From assembly GCA_965115835.1 (NCBI GenBank), contig OZ220471.1:1550001-1614000 (forward strand): DNA of 64,000 bases, in the 5' to 3' direction. Shown here in pieces: positions 47,677-56,544 of the stretch; position 1 is the first letter of the stretch; each line of letters opens with the position of its first letter. The translations under genes were made by a program, and so were the position numbers. The notes under the pieces are model-generated. The model saw nothing but the letters and a program-made list of their open reading frames with translations. It ran no database searches and was not told where the DNA came from. This DNA is from Foliamicus sp965115835. Lineage in GTDB: Bacteria; Pseudomonadota; Gammaproteobacteria; Steroidobacterales; Foliamicaceae.

Positions 47677-47746
47677 GAGCCGAATTCTATCTTCAATCTG
47701 AAATCGTGCGTGCCCGACATCTCTCCGCTGTACGAAACGCTCGTCT

Positions 47747-48709
47747 GTGAGCGTTTTCTACTTATGGTTGCCGGTCGGAGCGGTCGGCCTGGCCCTGCTG
47801 GCGTTCGGGGCCAGGACCTTCATCGATGGGGCCTCGGACGGGGCGCGCCGCATGCAGATTTCGCCGATGCTGGTGGGCATGTTCCTGGCTGGCTTTGCCA
47901 CTTCCCTGCCCGAAGCTGTGGTTGCGGCTGTAGCCGCCTTGCGGGGCAGCTTCGAAATGGCGCTGGGCAACGCGGCAGGATCGAATATCGCCAACATCGG
48001 ACTGGTTCTGGGCGCCGCGGTGCTGTTCATGGGCCTGCGGCCCGAGAGGGCGGCGGGCCGGAAAGAGCTCGGGACGATGGTGGGCGCAACGCTGCTGGCC
48101 TGCCTGCTGATCGCCAACGGCTATCTCTCGCGGCTGGATGCATTCGCGCTATTGGCCGCCCTACCCCTGGTGTGCTGGCTGCTGATTCGCGATGTCGCCC
48201 CGGACCCTGCGCTCCCGAGAGCGAGCACGGGCGGGCGGGCGCAACACAGCATGGCGCGCAATGTGATTCGCGTTGTCCTGGGGCTGGCGCTGTTGTTGCT
48301 GGGAGCGGAAGCGCTGGTTCGATCAGCACAGGAGGTGGCCCGGGTCGCGGGTGTGAGCGAGCTGGTGATCGGCGCCACGGTGGTGGCCATCGGCACCAGC
48401 CTGCCGGAACTGGCGATCACTGTGGCCGGGGCGCTGAGGCGGGAAGCGGAAATCGCCCTGGGCAACATCGTCGGATCCAACATCTTCAATCTTCTGGTGG
48501 TCATCGGCGTTGCAGGCGTGATCGCCCCTTCGGACTTCTCGCCACAATTTCTTGCCCTGCATGTTCCCCTGCTGCTGGGATTTACGGGCTGGTTCGTGAT
48601 CCTTGCCCTGATCTGCCGGTGGCGGGGCCGGCTTGGCCGGATCTGGAGCGCCGCCCTGCTGCTTCCCTTCGCGGGCTATGTGGCCGTGGTGATTGCGCTG
48701 GGGCCGTAG
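47747..48709 (+). CDS. yrbG: Calcium/sodium antiporter, CaCA family (YrbG)
   Basis: Inner-membrane cation/Ca2+ exchanger. 320 residues from GTG 47747, about 10 helices in two inverted halves. The duplicated signature motifs are FATSLPEAVVAAVAAL with GNAAGSNIANIG, and IGTSLPELAITVAGAL with GNIVGSNIFNLL. First gene of the yrbG-kdsD-kdsC-lptC-lptA-lptB cluster. A palindromic repeat lies between it and kdsD. Confidence 0.93.
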   Translation: MSVFYLWLPVGAVGLALLAFGARTFIDGASDGARRMQISPMLVGMFLAGFATSLPEAVVAAVAALRGSFEMALGNAAGSNIANIGLVLGAAVLFMGLRPERAAGRKELGTMVGATLLACLLIANGYLSRLDAFALLAALPLVCWLLIRDVAPDPALPRASTGGRAQHSMARNVIRVVLGLALLLLGAEALVRSAQEVARVAGVSELVIGATVVAIGTSLPELAITVAGALRREAEIALGNIVGSNIFNLLVVIGVAGVIAPSDFSPQFLALHVPLLLGFTGWFVILALICRWRGRLGRIWSAALLLPFAGYVAVVIALGP

Positions 48710-48721
48710 CCCGGCGCTCGG

Positions 48722-48764
48722 CCTCTCTTGCCCGGAACTCCGCAATCCGGGGGTGGCGGGCAAG
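48722..48764 (+). repeat. Intergenic palindromic repeat, copy 2 (yrbG-kdsD gap)
   Basis: Core CTCTTGCCCGGAACTCCGCA plus ATCCGG at 48723-48750. An outer perfect 8-base inverted repeat CTTGCCCG/CGGGCAAG spans 48727-48734 and 48757-48764, and an inner CCGGA/TCCGG pair lies within it. Same family as the copies at 1353, 50933 and 60580. The hairpin could also act as a terminator for yrbG, though no T-run follows. Confidence 0.6.
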
Positions 48765-48800
48765 GGAAAATCCAAGCTTGCAGGATTATCATGGCTGGCG

Positions 48801-49772
48801 ATGTCCGATAACGCATCCTTCCTGGAAGAAGCGCGCCGGGTCTTGAGAATGGAGGCCCGCGCCGTGAGCGCTCTCGAAAAGCGCCTGGACCGGAACTTCA
48901 GCGAGGCCTGCCGCCTTTGTCTGTCGACCAACGGGCGCGTGGTGGTGACCGGCATGGGGAAATCGGGCCATATCGCCGGCAAGATCGCCGCGACGCTGGC
49001 CAGCACCGGAACGCCCGCCTTCTTCATGCATCCGGGAGAAGCCAGCCATGGCGACCTGGGCATGATCACGCCCGATGACATCGTCGTCGCGCTCTCCAAT
49101 TCCGGCGAGACCGACGAGATCGTGCGCCTGTTGCCGATGCTCAAAAGCAACCGTGTGCCGCTGATTGCGATGACCGGGCGCAAGGATTCCGCCCTGGCTC
49201 GGCATGCCGCGGCGGTGCTGGACACTCAGGTGAAGGAGGAGGCCTGCCCGCTCAACCTGGCGCCCACCTCAAGCACCACCGCCGCGCTTGCGCTGGGAGA
49301 CGCCCTGGCGGTTGCGCTGCTCAAGGCGCGCGGGCTGACCCCGGAGGAGTTCGCCCGAACCCACCCCGGGGGACGGCTGGGCCGGCGCCTGCTGGTGCGG
49401 GTTGCGGATGTCATGCGCACCGGCTCGGAGATCCCCCGGGTCGCCCCTGACGTCACCCTGGCGGAGGGGCTTTTGGAGATGAGCCGCAAGGGCCTCGGAA
49501 TGACTGCGGTAACCGACGGGAACGGCCACCCCCTGGGGGTGTTCACAGACGGCGACCTGCGCCGCGAAATGGACCGTGGAACGGACCTCAAGACCACCCG
49601 CATGTCCGAAGTCATGACCAGGGGAGGCTGGATGGTGGCGCCCGAATTGCTGGCGGCGGGCGCGGTCTCCGAAATGAAGCAGCGCAAGATCACCGCGCTG
49701 CTCGTTGTTTCCGACGGGCTGCTTGTCGGCGCCTTCAATATCCACGACCTGATGCGGGCCGGAGTAGTGTGA
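48801..49772 (+). CDS. kdsD: Arabinose-5-phosphate isomerase KdsD
   Basis: Converts ribulose-5-phosphate to arabinose-5-phosphate for Kdo synthesis. 323 residues from ATG 48801. The SIS domain carries VVTGMGKSGHIAGKIAATLAS, SNSGETDEI and PTSSTTAALALGDALAVALL. Two CBS domains follow from about residue 200 (VADVMRTG...LGVFTDGDLRR). Earlier in-frame codons lack homology. GTGA overlap with kdsC. Confidence 0.95.
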   Translation: MSDNASFLEEARRVLRMEARAVSALEKRLDRNFSEACRLCLSTNGRVVVTGMGKSGHIAGKIAATLASTGTPAFFMHPGEASHGDLGMITPDDIVVALSNSGETDEIVRLLPMLKSNRVPLIAMTGRKDSALARHAAAVLDTQVKEEACPLNLAPTSSTTAALALGDALAVALLKARGLTPEEFARTHPGGRLGRRLLVRVADVMRTGSEIPRVAPDVTLAEGLLEMSRKGLGMTAVTDGNGHPLGVFTDGDLRREMDRGTDLKTTRMSEVMTRGGWMVAPELLAAGAVSEMKQRKITALLVVSDGLLVGAFNIHDLMRAGVV

Positions 49773-50278
49773 GTGGCGCGGCGGCGAGCCTGCGCGAGCG
49801 GGCAGGTGGAACAAGGCTTCTGGTGCTGGACGCCGACGGGGTGTTGACCGACGGGCGGATCCATATCGCCGACGCAAGCGGCAGTGAATGGGCCATGGCG
49901 TTCTGCGTGAAAGACGGCTACGGTATTCGGCGTGCGCTCGACGCCGGACTGGAAGTCGGCGTAATTTCCGGCCGGGACAGTCATGGCTTGCGCCTGCGCT
50001 TGGAGGAACTGGGTATCCGGCGCACGGCGCTGCGTTGCAGCGACAAGCGCGTCGCGCTGGCGCACATGCGAGAGGAATTGGGAATGGCCCCCTGCGAGGC
50101 CGCATTCGTGGGCGATGACCTGCCGGACCTGCCGGCAATGCGCGACGCCGGGCTGGCGATTGCCGTCGCCGACGCCCATCCCGAAGTGCGGGCCGCCGCC
50201 CACTGGGTAACCACCCTGGGCGGCGGTCGCGGCGCGGTGCGGGAAGTGTGCGACTTTCTCCTGGACGCGCGGGGGTGA
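49769..50278 (+). CDS. kdsC: Kdo-8-phosphate phosphatase KdsC
   Basis: HAD-superfamily phosphatase that releases Kdo from Kdo-8-phosphate. 169 residues from GTG 49769. The nucleophile loop is LVLDADGVLTDG, then FCVKDGYGIR, VISGRDSHGL, the Lys-containing CSDKRVALAHM, and FVGDDLPDLPAM with the metal-binding acids. The conserved C-terminal GGGRGAVREVCDFLL is present. Coupled to kdsD and lptC. Confidence 0.95.
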   Translation: MSGAAASLRERAGGTRLLVLDADGVLTDGRIHIADASGSEWAMAFCVKDGYGIRRALDAGLEVGVISGRDSHGLRLRLEELGIRRTALRCSDKRVALAHMREELGMAPCEAAFVGDDLPDLPAMRDAGLAIAVADAHPEVRAAAHWVTTLGGGRGAVREVCDFLLDARG

Positions 50279-50919
50279 TTCGCAAGCGCAAGCTGTTTCC
50301 GGCCATGCTGGTAGCCGGACTGGCGGCCGCCAGCTTCCCGTTCATCTGGCGGGGCCAGAATCCCCCGGTGGCGCAACAGGTGGAGTTGTCCCGGGACTAC
50401 TTCTTCCGGGACGCCCGCATGGCCCTGACGGGCGACGACGGGCGGACAGTGATGGAAATCGCGGCCTCTGCCGCGCGACGGGGAATCGAGGACCCCGCGC
50501 TGAAGCTGCAGCAGGTTTCCATTCGCCGGGGCAACCCGCCCACCTTGTCGCTTGCAGCCGATTCGGCGCGGCTCCCTCGCGAAGGCGCCGACCTTGCGGC
50601 GGAAGGCAACCTGCGTGTGACCTTCGGGCCTTCCGGCGCATGGGTGGCAAGGGCCGGTCACGCCCGCTTGCAAGGTAACGGGGCCCGCGTGACGTTGACA
50701 AGGGATGTAAGTTTCCGCCGCGCTGGCGGAAGCGGGGACGCACCGTCGATCACCGGCCAACACCTGGTACTGGACATGGAAAGCATGACTGCACACACCG
50801 ACCAGCCGGTCCGGGTGCGCATCGGCGAAGTGGTTTTCGAGGCCGATGGTCTGAAGGCGCGGGTGGCCGACGAAACCATTACACTTGATTCCAATGTGCA
50901 GGCGATCGTCAATCCCTGA
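50275..50919 (+). CDS. lptC: LPS export protein LptC
   Basis: Inner-membrane anchored periplasmic protein that passes LPS from LptB2FG to LptA. 214 residues from GTG 50275, overlapping the kdsC stop (GTGA). An N-terminal membrane helix (about 6-24) precedes a beta-jellyroll of the LptC type, with YFFRDARMALTGDDG and late MTAHTDQPVRVRIGEVVFEADGL. Sequence identity in this family is low; position between kdsC and lptA supports the call. A 236-base non-coding gap separates it from lptA. Confidence 0.88.
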   Translation: MIRKRKLFPAMLVAGLAAASFPFIWRGQNPPVAQQVELSRDYFFRDARMALTGDDGRTVMEIAASAARRGIEDPALKLQQVSIRRGNPPTLSLAADSARLPREGADLAAEGNLRVTFGPSGAWVARAGHARLQGNGARVTLTRDVSFRRAGGSGDAPSITGQHLVLDMESMTAHTDQPVRVRIGEVVFEADGLKARVADETITLDSNVQAIVNP

Positions 50920-50932
50920 CCCGCAGCTGTCG

Positions 50933-50962
50933 CCGGATTGCGAAATTCCGGGCGAGCAATGC
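50933..50962 (-). repeat. Intergenic palindromic repeat, copy 3 (lptC-lptA gap)
   Basis: Read on the minus strand, the core TCGCCCGGAATTTCGCAATC matches the copies at 48722 and 60580, with inner pairing CCGGA/TCCGG. The surrounding 236-base gap (50920-51155) contains no gene that I can support and is unusual for an lptC-lptA junction. Confidence 0.55.
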
Positions 50963-51155
50963 CTTGAGATACCAGTGCGCGATCGCGGGCGCAAGCACAG
51001 CCACGCCTGTGGCGGCGCGAACAGGCGCGTGCATCGGCGGGGCCGAATCGTCCGCAAACCGCAAGAAACAAGCCCCATGCAGGCGATCCTTGCAGGCAGA
51101 GGAAAGCAGGAGATCGGTCGGGATGTTGCAAGGCGCTGTCCCGGCCCGGTGAGAC

Positions 51156-51758
51156 ATGCGGGTTAACGCCTGCGCCTGCGCAGCCACCGTGCTGGCCGCA
51201 GCGGTGCTCGCGGCGGCCCGGGGAGGAGCGCAGGAACCGACCTCTCCAGAACCGTCGGAGGATCTGGACATCCGCACCGAATGGTCGCGCTACGATGGCG
51301 CGCGGGGGCGCCTCGTTTCTACCGGCGTGACCATCAGGCAAGGCGACTTCGAGATCAAGGCCGACCGCGCCGAGACCGCGTCGCTGGACTTCAGGAACAC
51401 GACCTGGCAGTTCTGGGGCAATGTCCGCTTTCGCGCCGGCCCCGCCACGCTCCATTGCGACGAGGCGGAACTCAGGTTCGAAAAAAGGCTCATCCACGCG
51501 GTCGTTCGCGGCAACCCGGCGCGGATGCTCAATGAAGGGAGGCAGGTCGTGAAGGGAAGCGCACAGCAGATGGAATACGATGCGGACGGCGAGCAGGTGC
51601 GGTTCATGGGGGGCGCGGCGATCGAGACCCCCGAGAGTCGGGTCAGCGGGGACTCGATTACCTTCGACCTGAAGGCCGAGACCGTGACCGTGGCCCCGGG
51701 CGACGGAGAACCCGTGCAATTCCTGTTCGAATCCCTTGCTCCGCCAGCGGATGAGTAG
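51156..51758 (+). CDS. lptA: LPS transport periplasmic protein LptA
   Basis: Periplasmic bridge protein that oligomerises to carry LPS to the outer membrane. 200 residues. A signal peptide (VLAAAVLAAARGGAQ, cleavage near residue 26) precedes the jellyroll. That shows GDFEIKADRAETASLDF, RFRAGPATLHCDEAEL and GSAQQMEYDADGEQVRFMGGA, matching the repeating LptA strands. The 3' end overlaps lptB by eight bases. Confidence 0.93.
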   Translation: MRVNACACAATVLAAAVLAAARGGAQEPTSPEPSEDLDIRTEWSRYDGARGRLVSTGVTIRQGDFEIKADRAETASLDFRNTTWQFWGNVRFRAGPATLHCDEAELRFEKRLIHAVVRGNPARMLNEGRQVVKGSAQQMEYDADGEQVRFMGGAAIETPESRVSGDSITFDLKAETVTVAPGDGEPVQFLFESLAPPADE

Positions 51759-52476
51759 TCTCAGGGCGGACCGGATCTCCAAGCGCTTTGGCCAGCGCCA
51801 AGCCGTAAGAGAGGCATCCTTCGAGGTCCGGGGCGGCGAGGTGGTGGGCCTGCTTGGCCCCAACGGCGCCGGCAAGACGACCGCCTTTTACATGGTCGCC
51901 GGGCTGATGAACTGCGATGCCGGCGCCATATCTCTGGACGGCGCCGATATTACCGGGTTGCCTGTCCACCGCCGCGCAAGGCTGGGAATGGGCTACCTGC
52001 CACAGGAAGCGTCGATATTCCGCAAGCTATCGGTTGAACAGAACATCCTCGCCATACTCGAACTGCGCGCCGAACTCGACCGCGCCGCGCGCAGGAACGA
52101 ACTGAACCGGCTGCTGGACGAGTTCCAGTTGCACCCGGTGCGAAAGTCGCCGGGAGTGAGTCTCTCCGGCGGTGAACGGCGCAGGGTGGAAATGGCCCGC
52201 ACCCTTGCCAGACAGCCGCGCTACCTGCTGCTGGATGAACCATTTGCCGGCATCGACCCCATATCGGTCACGGAAATCCAGGGCCGGATCGCCGAACTGG
52301 CGCAACGCGGCATCGGTGTGCTGATCACGGATCACAACGTTCGGGAAACCCTGGGCATATGCAACCGGGGCTACATCCTGCATGAGGGCGTGGTGATCGC
52401 GTCTGGCGATCCGAAGGTGTTGCTGGCGGATCCGAAGGTGCGTTCGGTGTATCTCGGAGATTCGTTCCAGCTATAG
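51751..52476 (+). CDS. lptB: LPS export ABC transporter ATP-binding protein LptB
   Basis: Cytoplasmic ATPase of the LptB2FG exporter. 241 residues, the E. coli length, from ATG 51751. Walker A is GPNGAGKTT, the Q-loop region LPQEASIFRKLSVEQNI, the signature LSGGERRRVEMAR, Walker B YLLLDEPFAGIDP, and the switch His is in ITDHNVRE. The usual downstream gene rpoN is missing; secA follows on the opposite strand with a 6-base overlap of stops. Confidence 0.97.
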   Translation: MSSLRADRISKRFGQRQAVREASFEVRGGEVVGLLGPNGAGKTTAFYMVAGLMNCDAGAISLDGADITGLPVHRRARLGMGYLPQEASIFRKLSVEQNILAILELRAELDRAARRNELNRLLDEFQLHPVRKSPGVSLSGGERRRVEMARTLARQPRYLLLDEPFAGIDPISVTEIQGRIAELAQRGIGVLITDHNVRETLGICNRGYILHEGVVIASGDPKVLLADPKVRSVYLGDSFQL

Positions 52477-55248
52477 CGGCGCAGCAGGTCCGGAGCGGGC
52501 GCCCGGAGCGCCATGGCAGCGCTTGTATTTCTTGCCGGATCCGCAAGGACAGCGATCGTTGCGGCCAATGCGCGGGCCGCCGCGCCGGTAGGTCTGCACC
52601 GGCGAAGGCGCCGGAACGCGCGCCGCGCGACGGTCATTGCCCGCATCCCGGCGCGGAGAACCCGCGGGCGCCTCCGCCGCGGGCGCCGACAACGCGGAAA
52701 CCTCCGCATGCTGGAGGCGCAGTTGGCGCTGCGGAGCAGGCGTTTGCTCCATGGGCTGCGGGGCCTCGGAAAACTGCGCCCTGCTCAGCAGCACGGTGAC
52801 CTGTCTGGCCACCATTCCCAGCATTTCCGTGAACATTTCGAAGGCTTCGCGCTTGTATTCCTGCTTGGGGTTGCGCTGCGCATAACCCCTCAGGTGAATG
52901 CCCTGGCGCAGATAGTCCATTGCGGCCAGATGCTCTTTCCAGTGATGGTCCAGTTGCTGCAGCAAAACAACGCGCTCGATATGACGCATGACATCGGGCG
53001 CCACCGCAGCCGTCTTCTGCCTGTAGAGCCGCTCCAACTCCTCGACCACGCGCTCGGCCACCGCCTCGGAACCCGATCCGGCATTGCCCTTGAGCCACTC
53101 CGCCACCGGCGCCTGCACGCCGAGTTCCAGCGACAGCGCCTTTTCCAGGGCCGCCGGGTCCCAGTCCTGATCCGCCGCGTCTTCCGGCATGTACTGGGCC
53201 ACGAGATCCGACACCATCTCGCGCCGCATACCCTCGACGATATCGCCGACATCTCCCGTCCCCAGCAAATCGTTGCGCCGCTCGTACACTACACAGCGCT
53301 GATCGTTGGCAACATCGTCGTACTCCAGCAGCTGCTTGCGTATATCGAAGTTGCGCGCCTCCACCTTGCGCTGGGCGCGTTCGATCTGACGGGTCAGCAG
53401 CTTGCTTTCAATGGCCTCGCCTTCGCGCATCCCCACAGACGACAGCATGCCCCGCGTACGCTTGGGGTCGCCGAAGATCCGCATCAGGTTGTCCTCCAGC
53501 GAAATATAAAAGCGCGAGGCCCCGGGATCCCCCTGCCGCCCCGAACGCCCCCGCAACTGGTTGTCGATACGCCGGGATTCGTGCCGTTCCGTACCCACGA
53601 TGCGCAAGCCGCCAGCCTCGATCACCTGCCGGTTGCGCCGTTCCCAGTCTTCCTTGAGCGCGTCTTTTTCGGCCTGTGCGGATTCCTCGCCAAGGGCCTT
53701 CAGCTCGGCGTCCAGATTGCCTCCCAGAACGATATCGGTGCCGCGGCCGGCCATGTTGGTGGCGATCGTCACAACGCCGGGACGACCGGCTTCCGTGATG
53801 ATCTGCGCCTCTTTTTCGTGCTGCTTCGCGTTGAGCACCTGATGCGGAACACGAAGCTCCCTGAGCTTGCCGGACAACAGTTCCGAGGTCTCGATGGAAG
53901 CTGTGCCCACGAGCACGGGCTGGCCCCGGGCGCGGCTTTCCTGTATGTCCTCGACCACGGCGCCGAACTTGTCGGCAGCCGTGAGGAACACCAGATCGGG
54001 CGCGTCGCGTCGAATCATGGTCTTGTGGGTGGGAATGACGACGACTTCGAGTCCGTAGATTTGCTGGAATTCATAGGCCTCGGTGTCCGCGGTTCCGGTC
54101 ATGCCCGCCAGCTTTTCGTACATACGGAAATAGTTCTGGAAGGTGATCGAGGCCACAGTGCGGTTTTCCTGGCGGACAGCAACATCCTCCTTCGCCTCGA
54201 CGGCCTGGTGAAGTCCGTCCGACCAGCGCCGCCCCGGCATGGTCCGGCCGGTGAACTCGTCCACGATGACCACCTCCCTGTCACGCACGATGTAGTCCAC
54301 ATCGCGCCGGAACAGATGATGCGCCCGCAAGGCCGCGGTCAGGTGGTGCATGAGGCGCACATTGGCGGCGTCATACAGGCTCCCGCCGGCCTCTATCAAC
54401 CCCTCCTGCGCAAGCAGCTTCTCCACACGTTCGTGGCCCTGGTCCGTGAGATAGGCCTGTCGGGCCTTCTCATCGAGCGTGAAATCTCCGGGCCCGTCTT
54501 CCTGCGCCTGCTTGCGCAGGCGCGGCGCCACACGATTCATCCTGCGGTAGAGCTCGGTGCTTTCCTCCGCTGGCCCGGAAATGATCAGAGGCGTGCGCGC
54601 CTCGTCGATCAGGATCGAGTCCACCTCGTCAACGATCGCAAAGGTCAGGCCGCGTTGCGCCTGATCCTCGTCGCGCAACGCCAGGTTGTCGCGCAGATAG
54701 TCGAACCCGAACTCGTTGTTGGTTCCATAGCAGACATCGCTTCGGTACGCGTCGCGTTTCTCCCCGGCCGGTTGCTGGCTCTTCACCACGCCGACCGTGC
54801 AGCCGAGGAAACGGTAGACCGGCCCCATCCATTCGGCGTCGCGCTGCGCCAGATAGTCGTTCACGGTAATGATGTGGACGCCGGCGCCGGCCAGGGAGTT
54901 GAGGAAGGCTGGCAGGGTTGCAACCAGCGTCTTGCCTTCGCCGGTTCGCATCTCGGCGATCTTCCCCTCATGCAGGGCCATTCCCCCAATCAACTGAACG
55001 TCGAAATGGCGCATACCCAGGGTGCGAACGCTGGCCTCCCGGACCAGCGCGAACGCCTCCGGCAGCAGGGCCTCCAGGTTGCCCTCCTCGACAGCGCGAC
55101 TACGCAGCAGCGACGCCCGCTCCTTGAGTCGGGCGTCGGAGGCCCGGGAGAGTTCCGGCTCCAGGGCGCCGATCCGCCGGGCAGTCTTCCCGTAGCGGGC
55201 GAGCAGTCTCTGGTTTCGGCTGCCGAAAATCCTTTGCAGGGGATTCAC
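52471..55248 (-). CDS. secA: Protein translocase ATPase SecA
   Basis: Motor ATPase that drives proteins through SecYEG. 925 residues from GTG 55248 (VNPLQRIFGSRN matches the family start; the frame stays open 34 codons further). Walker A is MRTGEGKT (residues 100-107), Walker B IVDEVDSILIDEARTPLI, and motif VI lies in HESRRIDNQLRGRSGRQGD. A Gln/Pro/Ala-rich linker leads to the C-terminal zinc site CPCGSGKKYKRCHG, which binds SecB and ribosomes. Convergent with lptB. Confidence 0.97.
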   Translation of the reverse strand: MNPLQRIFGSRNQRLLARYGKTARRIGALEPELSRASDARLKERASLLRSRAVEEGNLEALLPEAFALVREASVRTLGMRHFDVQLIGGMALHEGKIAEMRTGEGKTLVATLPAFLNSLAGAGVHIITVNDYLAQRDAEWMGPVYRFLGCTVGVVKSQQPAGEKRDAYRSDVCYGTNNEFGFDYLRDNLALRDEDQAQRGLTFAIVDEVDSILIDEARTPLIISGPAEESTELYRRMNRVAPRLRKQAQEDGPGDFTLDEKARQAYLTDQGHERVEKLLAQEGLIEAGGSLYDAANVRLMHHLTAALRAHHLFRRDVDYIVRDREVVIVDEFTGRTMPGRRWSDGLHQAVEAKEDVAVRQENRTVASITFQNYFRMYEKLAGMTGTADTEAYEFQQIYGLEVVVIPTHKTMIRRDAPDLVFLTAADKFGAVVEDIQESRARGQPVLVGTASIETSELLSGKLRELRVPHQVLNAKQHEKEAQIITEAGRPGVVTIATNMAGRGTDIVLGGNLDAELKALGEESAQAEKDALKEDWERRNRQVIEAGGLRIVGTERHESRRIDNQLRGRSGRQGDPGASRFYISLEDNLMRIFGDPKRTRGMLSSVGMREGEAIESKLLTRQIERAQRKVEARNFDIRKQLLEYDDVANDQRCVVYERRNDLLGTGDVGDIVEGMRREMVSDLVAQYMPEDAADQDWDPAALEKALSLELGVQAPVAEWLKGNAGSGSEAVAERVVEELERLYRQKTAAVAPDVMRHIERVVLLQQLDHHWKEHLAAMDYLRQGIHLRGYAQRNPKQEYKREAFEMFTEMLGMVARQVTVLLSRAQFSEAPQPMEQTPAPQRQLRLQHAEVSALSAPAAEAPAGSPRRDAGNDRRAARVPAPSPVQTYRRGGPRIGRNDRCPCGSGKKYKRCHGAPGARSGPAAPL

Positions 55249-55324
55249 GGATTGCCCCCAGTCACAACTCTCATTGTGGATCGGCAGGCTGTTGGCGGGT
55301 CGCAGCCAGGGGATAGCGCCGCTA

Positions 55325-56212
55325 TCAGGGCGCTTTGCGCAAAAAATCAACCGGATTTACGGAAACACCATCGCGCAGGATTTCAAAGTGCAGGCTGCTT
55401 CCGGTGACGCGGCCGGAACGGCCCACACGGGCTATTTCCTGCCCGTGCTGCACATAATCGCCCACCGCCACAAGATTCAGGGAATTATGGGCGTAGCGGG
55501 TCGTGTAACCGCCTGCATGGCTGACTTCCACCAGCTGTCCGTATGTGCTTCTGGGGCCTGCCCAGGTAACGATGCCCGACGCCACTGCGTATATGGGATC
55601 GCCCATTTCGCCGTCGATATCGACGCCGTCATGCCACTGGCGCTTGCCGGAGAAAGGATCCTTGCGGTAGCCGCGATAGGAGGTAATGTGGCGCGACGCC
55701 ACCGGCCAGCCGGAAGGCGCGAACATGCTCTCCGAGCCTTCCGCCGTCAGGGTGGCCGCCACGTTCCTCAATTCCTCGAAGCGATGGTTCATGCGGGCGC
55801 TGAGGAAGTTCAGCTCGGCAATCACATCGACCCGGCCATCGGTCGCGGGCGCGTCAAAGACCAGAGGGGTTTCTGCGATCTCGGCGCTGACGGGCTGGAT
55901 CGGGGCCTCCCCGCGCATTTCGCCCAGCGCTGTTTGCCATGTTTCCATCCGCACCAGAGCCGCCTTCATTTCCCCTACCCTGGCCGCCAGAACGGCGATC
56001 CTCCGCTCCGCGTTGACCCGGGCCGCTTCAAATTCCTCGTCCTGAGCCGCCAGGGCGGCCTGAAGCTTGTCCAGTCGCTCGATTGCCGAGGGCAACGCCC
56101 GTTCCTGTGTCAGGCCGCCGGCCAGAAAGCTCCCCGCCGAACACGCAAGCAGAACCAGCGCCCACAGGACATTGGGGTGCTTCAGCAACCCTCGCCGTCT
56201 GCTCAAGTTCAT
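55325..56212 (-). CDS. M23/LytM-family protein with altered HxH motif
   Basis: Membrane-anchored periplasmic protein of the M23 metallopeptidase family. 295 residues from ATG 56212. One N-terminal membrane helix (14-32), then a coiled coil (about 36-100), then the LytM domain (165-290). Zinc ligands His194 and Asp198 (WHDGVDID) and His275 are present, and the general His242 (YAHNSL) is kept. The usual HxH is SxH here (GSSLHFEI), Ser273 replacing the first catalytic His. It may therefore be a non-catalytic activator like EnvC/NlpD. It lies upstream of secA on the same strand, divergent from the DUF721 gene. Confidence 0.88.
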   Translation of the reverse strand: MNLSRRRGLLKHPNVLWALVLLACSAGSFLAGGLTQERALPSAIERLDKLQAALAAQDEEFEAARVNAERRIAVLAARVGEMKAALVRMETWQTALGEMRGEAPIQPVSAEIAETPLVFDAPATDGRVDVIAELNFLSARMNHRFEELRNVAATLTAEGSESMFAPSGWPVASRHITSYRGYRKDPFSGKRQWHDGVDIDGEMGDPIYAVASGIVTWAGPRSTYGQLVEVSHAGGYTTRYAHNSLNLVAVGDYVQHGQEIARVGRSGRVTGSSLHFEILRDGVSVNPVDFLRKAP

Positions 56213-56250
56213 GGCAAGATCGTCACAGGCAGGATCCACAAGATAGCTCC

Positions 56251-56544
56251 ATGGCAAGAAAACACCGGAAAGGGCGTCCCGAGCCTATCGCTTCGGCGCT
56301 CTCCGACCTGACGGCGCTGGCGCGGGGCCAGACTGCGCTTTCCGAGCGGCTCCGCAGCGCGTTGCAACCCGACCTGCGCGACGGATTCGCCGGCTGCGAC
56401 CTGGACCCCGGCGGCACGCTTACGGTGTTTGCGGCGGCGCCGGAATGGGCCGCCCGCTTGCGCTTCGAAACCGACGGACTGAAAGCAGCGGCAGGCAATG
56501 ACGGCTGGCCGGTGCGACAGATACGCATCAAGCTAGCCCTGTAG
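56251..56544 (+). CDS. DUF721 (DciA-like) protein
   Basis: Small DUF721-family protein; this family includes DciA, the replicative-helicase loader of bacteria lacking DnaC. 97 residues from ATG 56251. The domain shows LSERLRSALQPDLRDGF, then LTVFAAAPEWAARLRFETDGL and a final VRQIRIKLAL, the usual beta-alpha-beta pattern. It is at the short end for the family and lacks the C-terminal extension of DciA. The lpxC-secA region is a common location for this gene. Convergent with lpxC, the stops overlapping by 12 bases. Confidence 0.75.
   Translation: MARKHRKGRPEPIASALSDLTALARGQTALSERLRSALQPDLRDGFAGCDLDPGGTLTVFAAAPEWAARLRFETDGLKAAAGNDGWPVRQIRIKLAL

Noticed and set aside
52513..55407. 964-codon open frame antisense to secA
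   Set aside because: Fully contained in the antisense of an intact secA; no family motifs.
56210..56260. Direct repeat CATGGCAAGA at both divergent starts (M23 gene and DUF721 gene)
   Set aside because: Ten bases including start codons is within chance and has no further symmetry.
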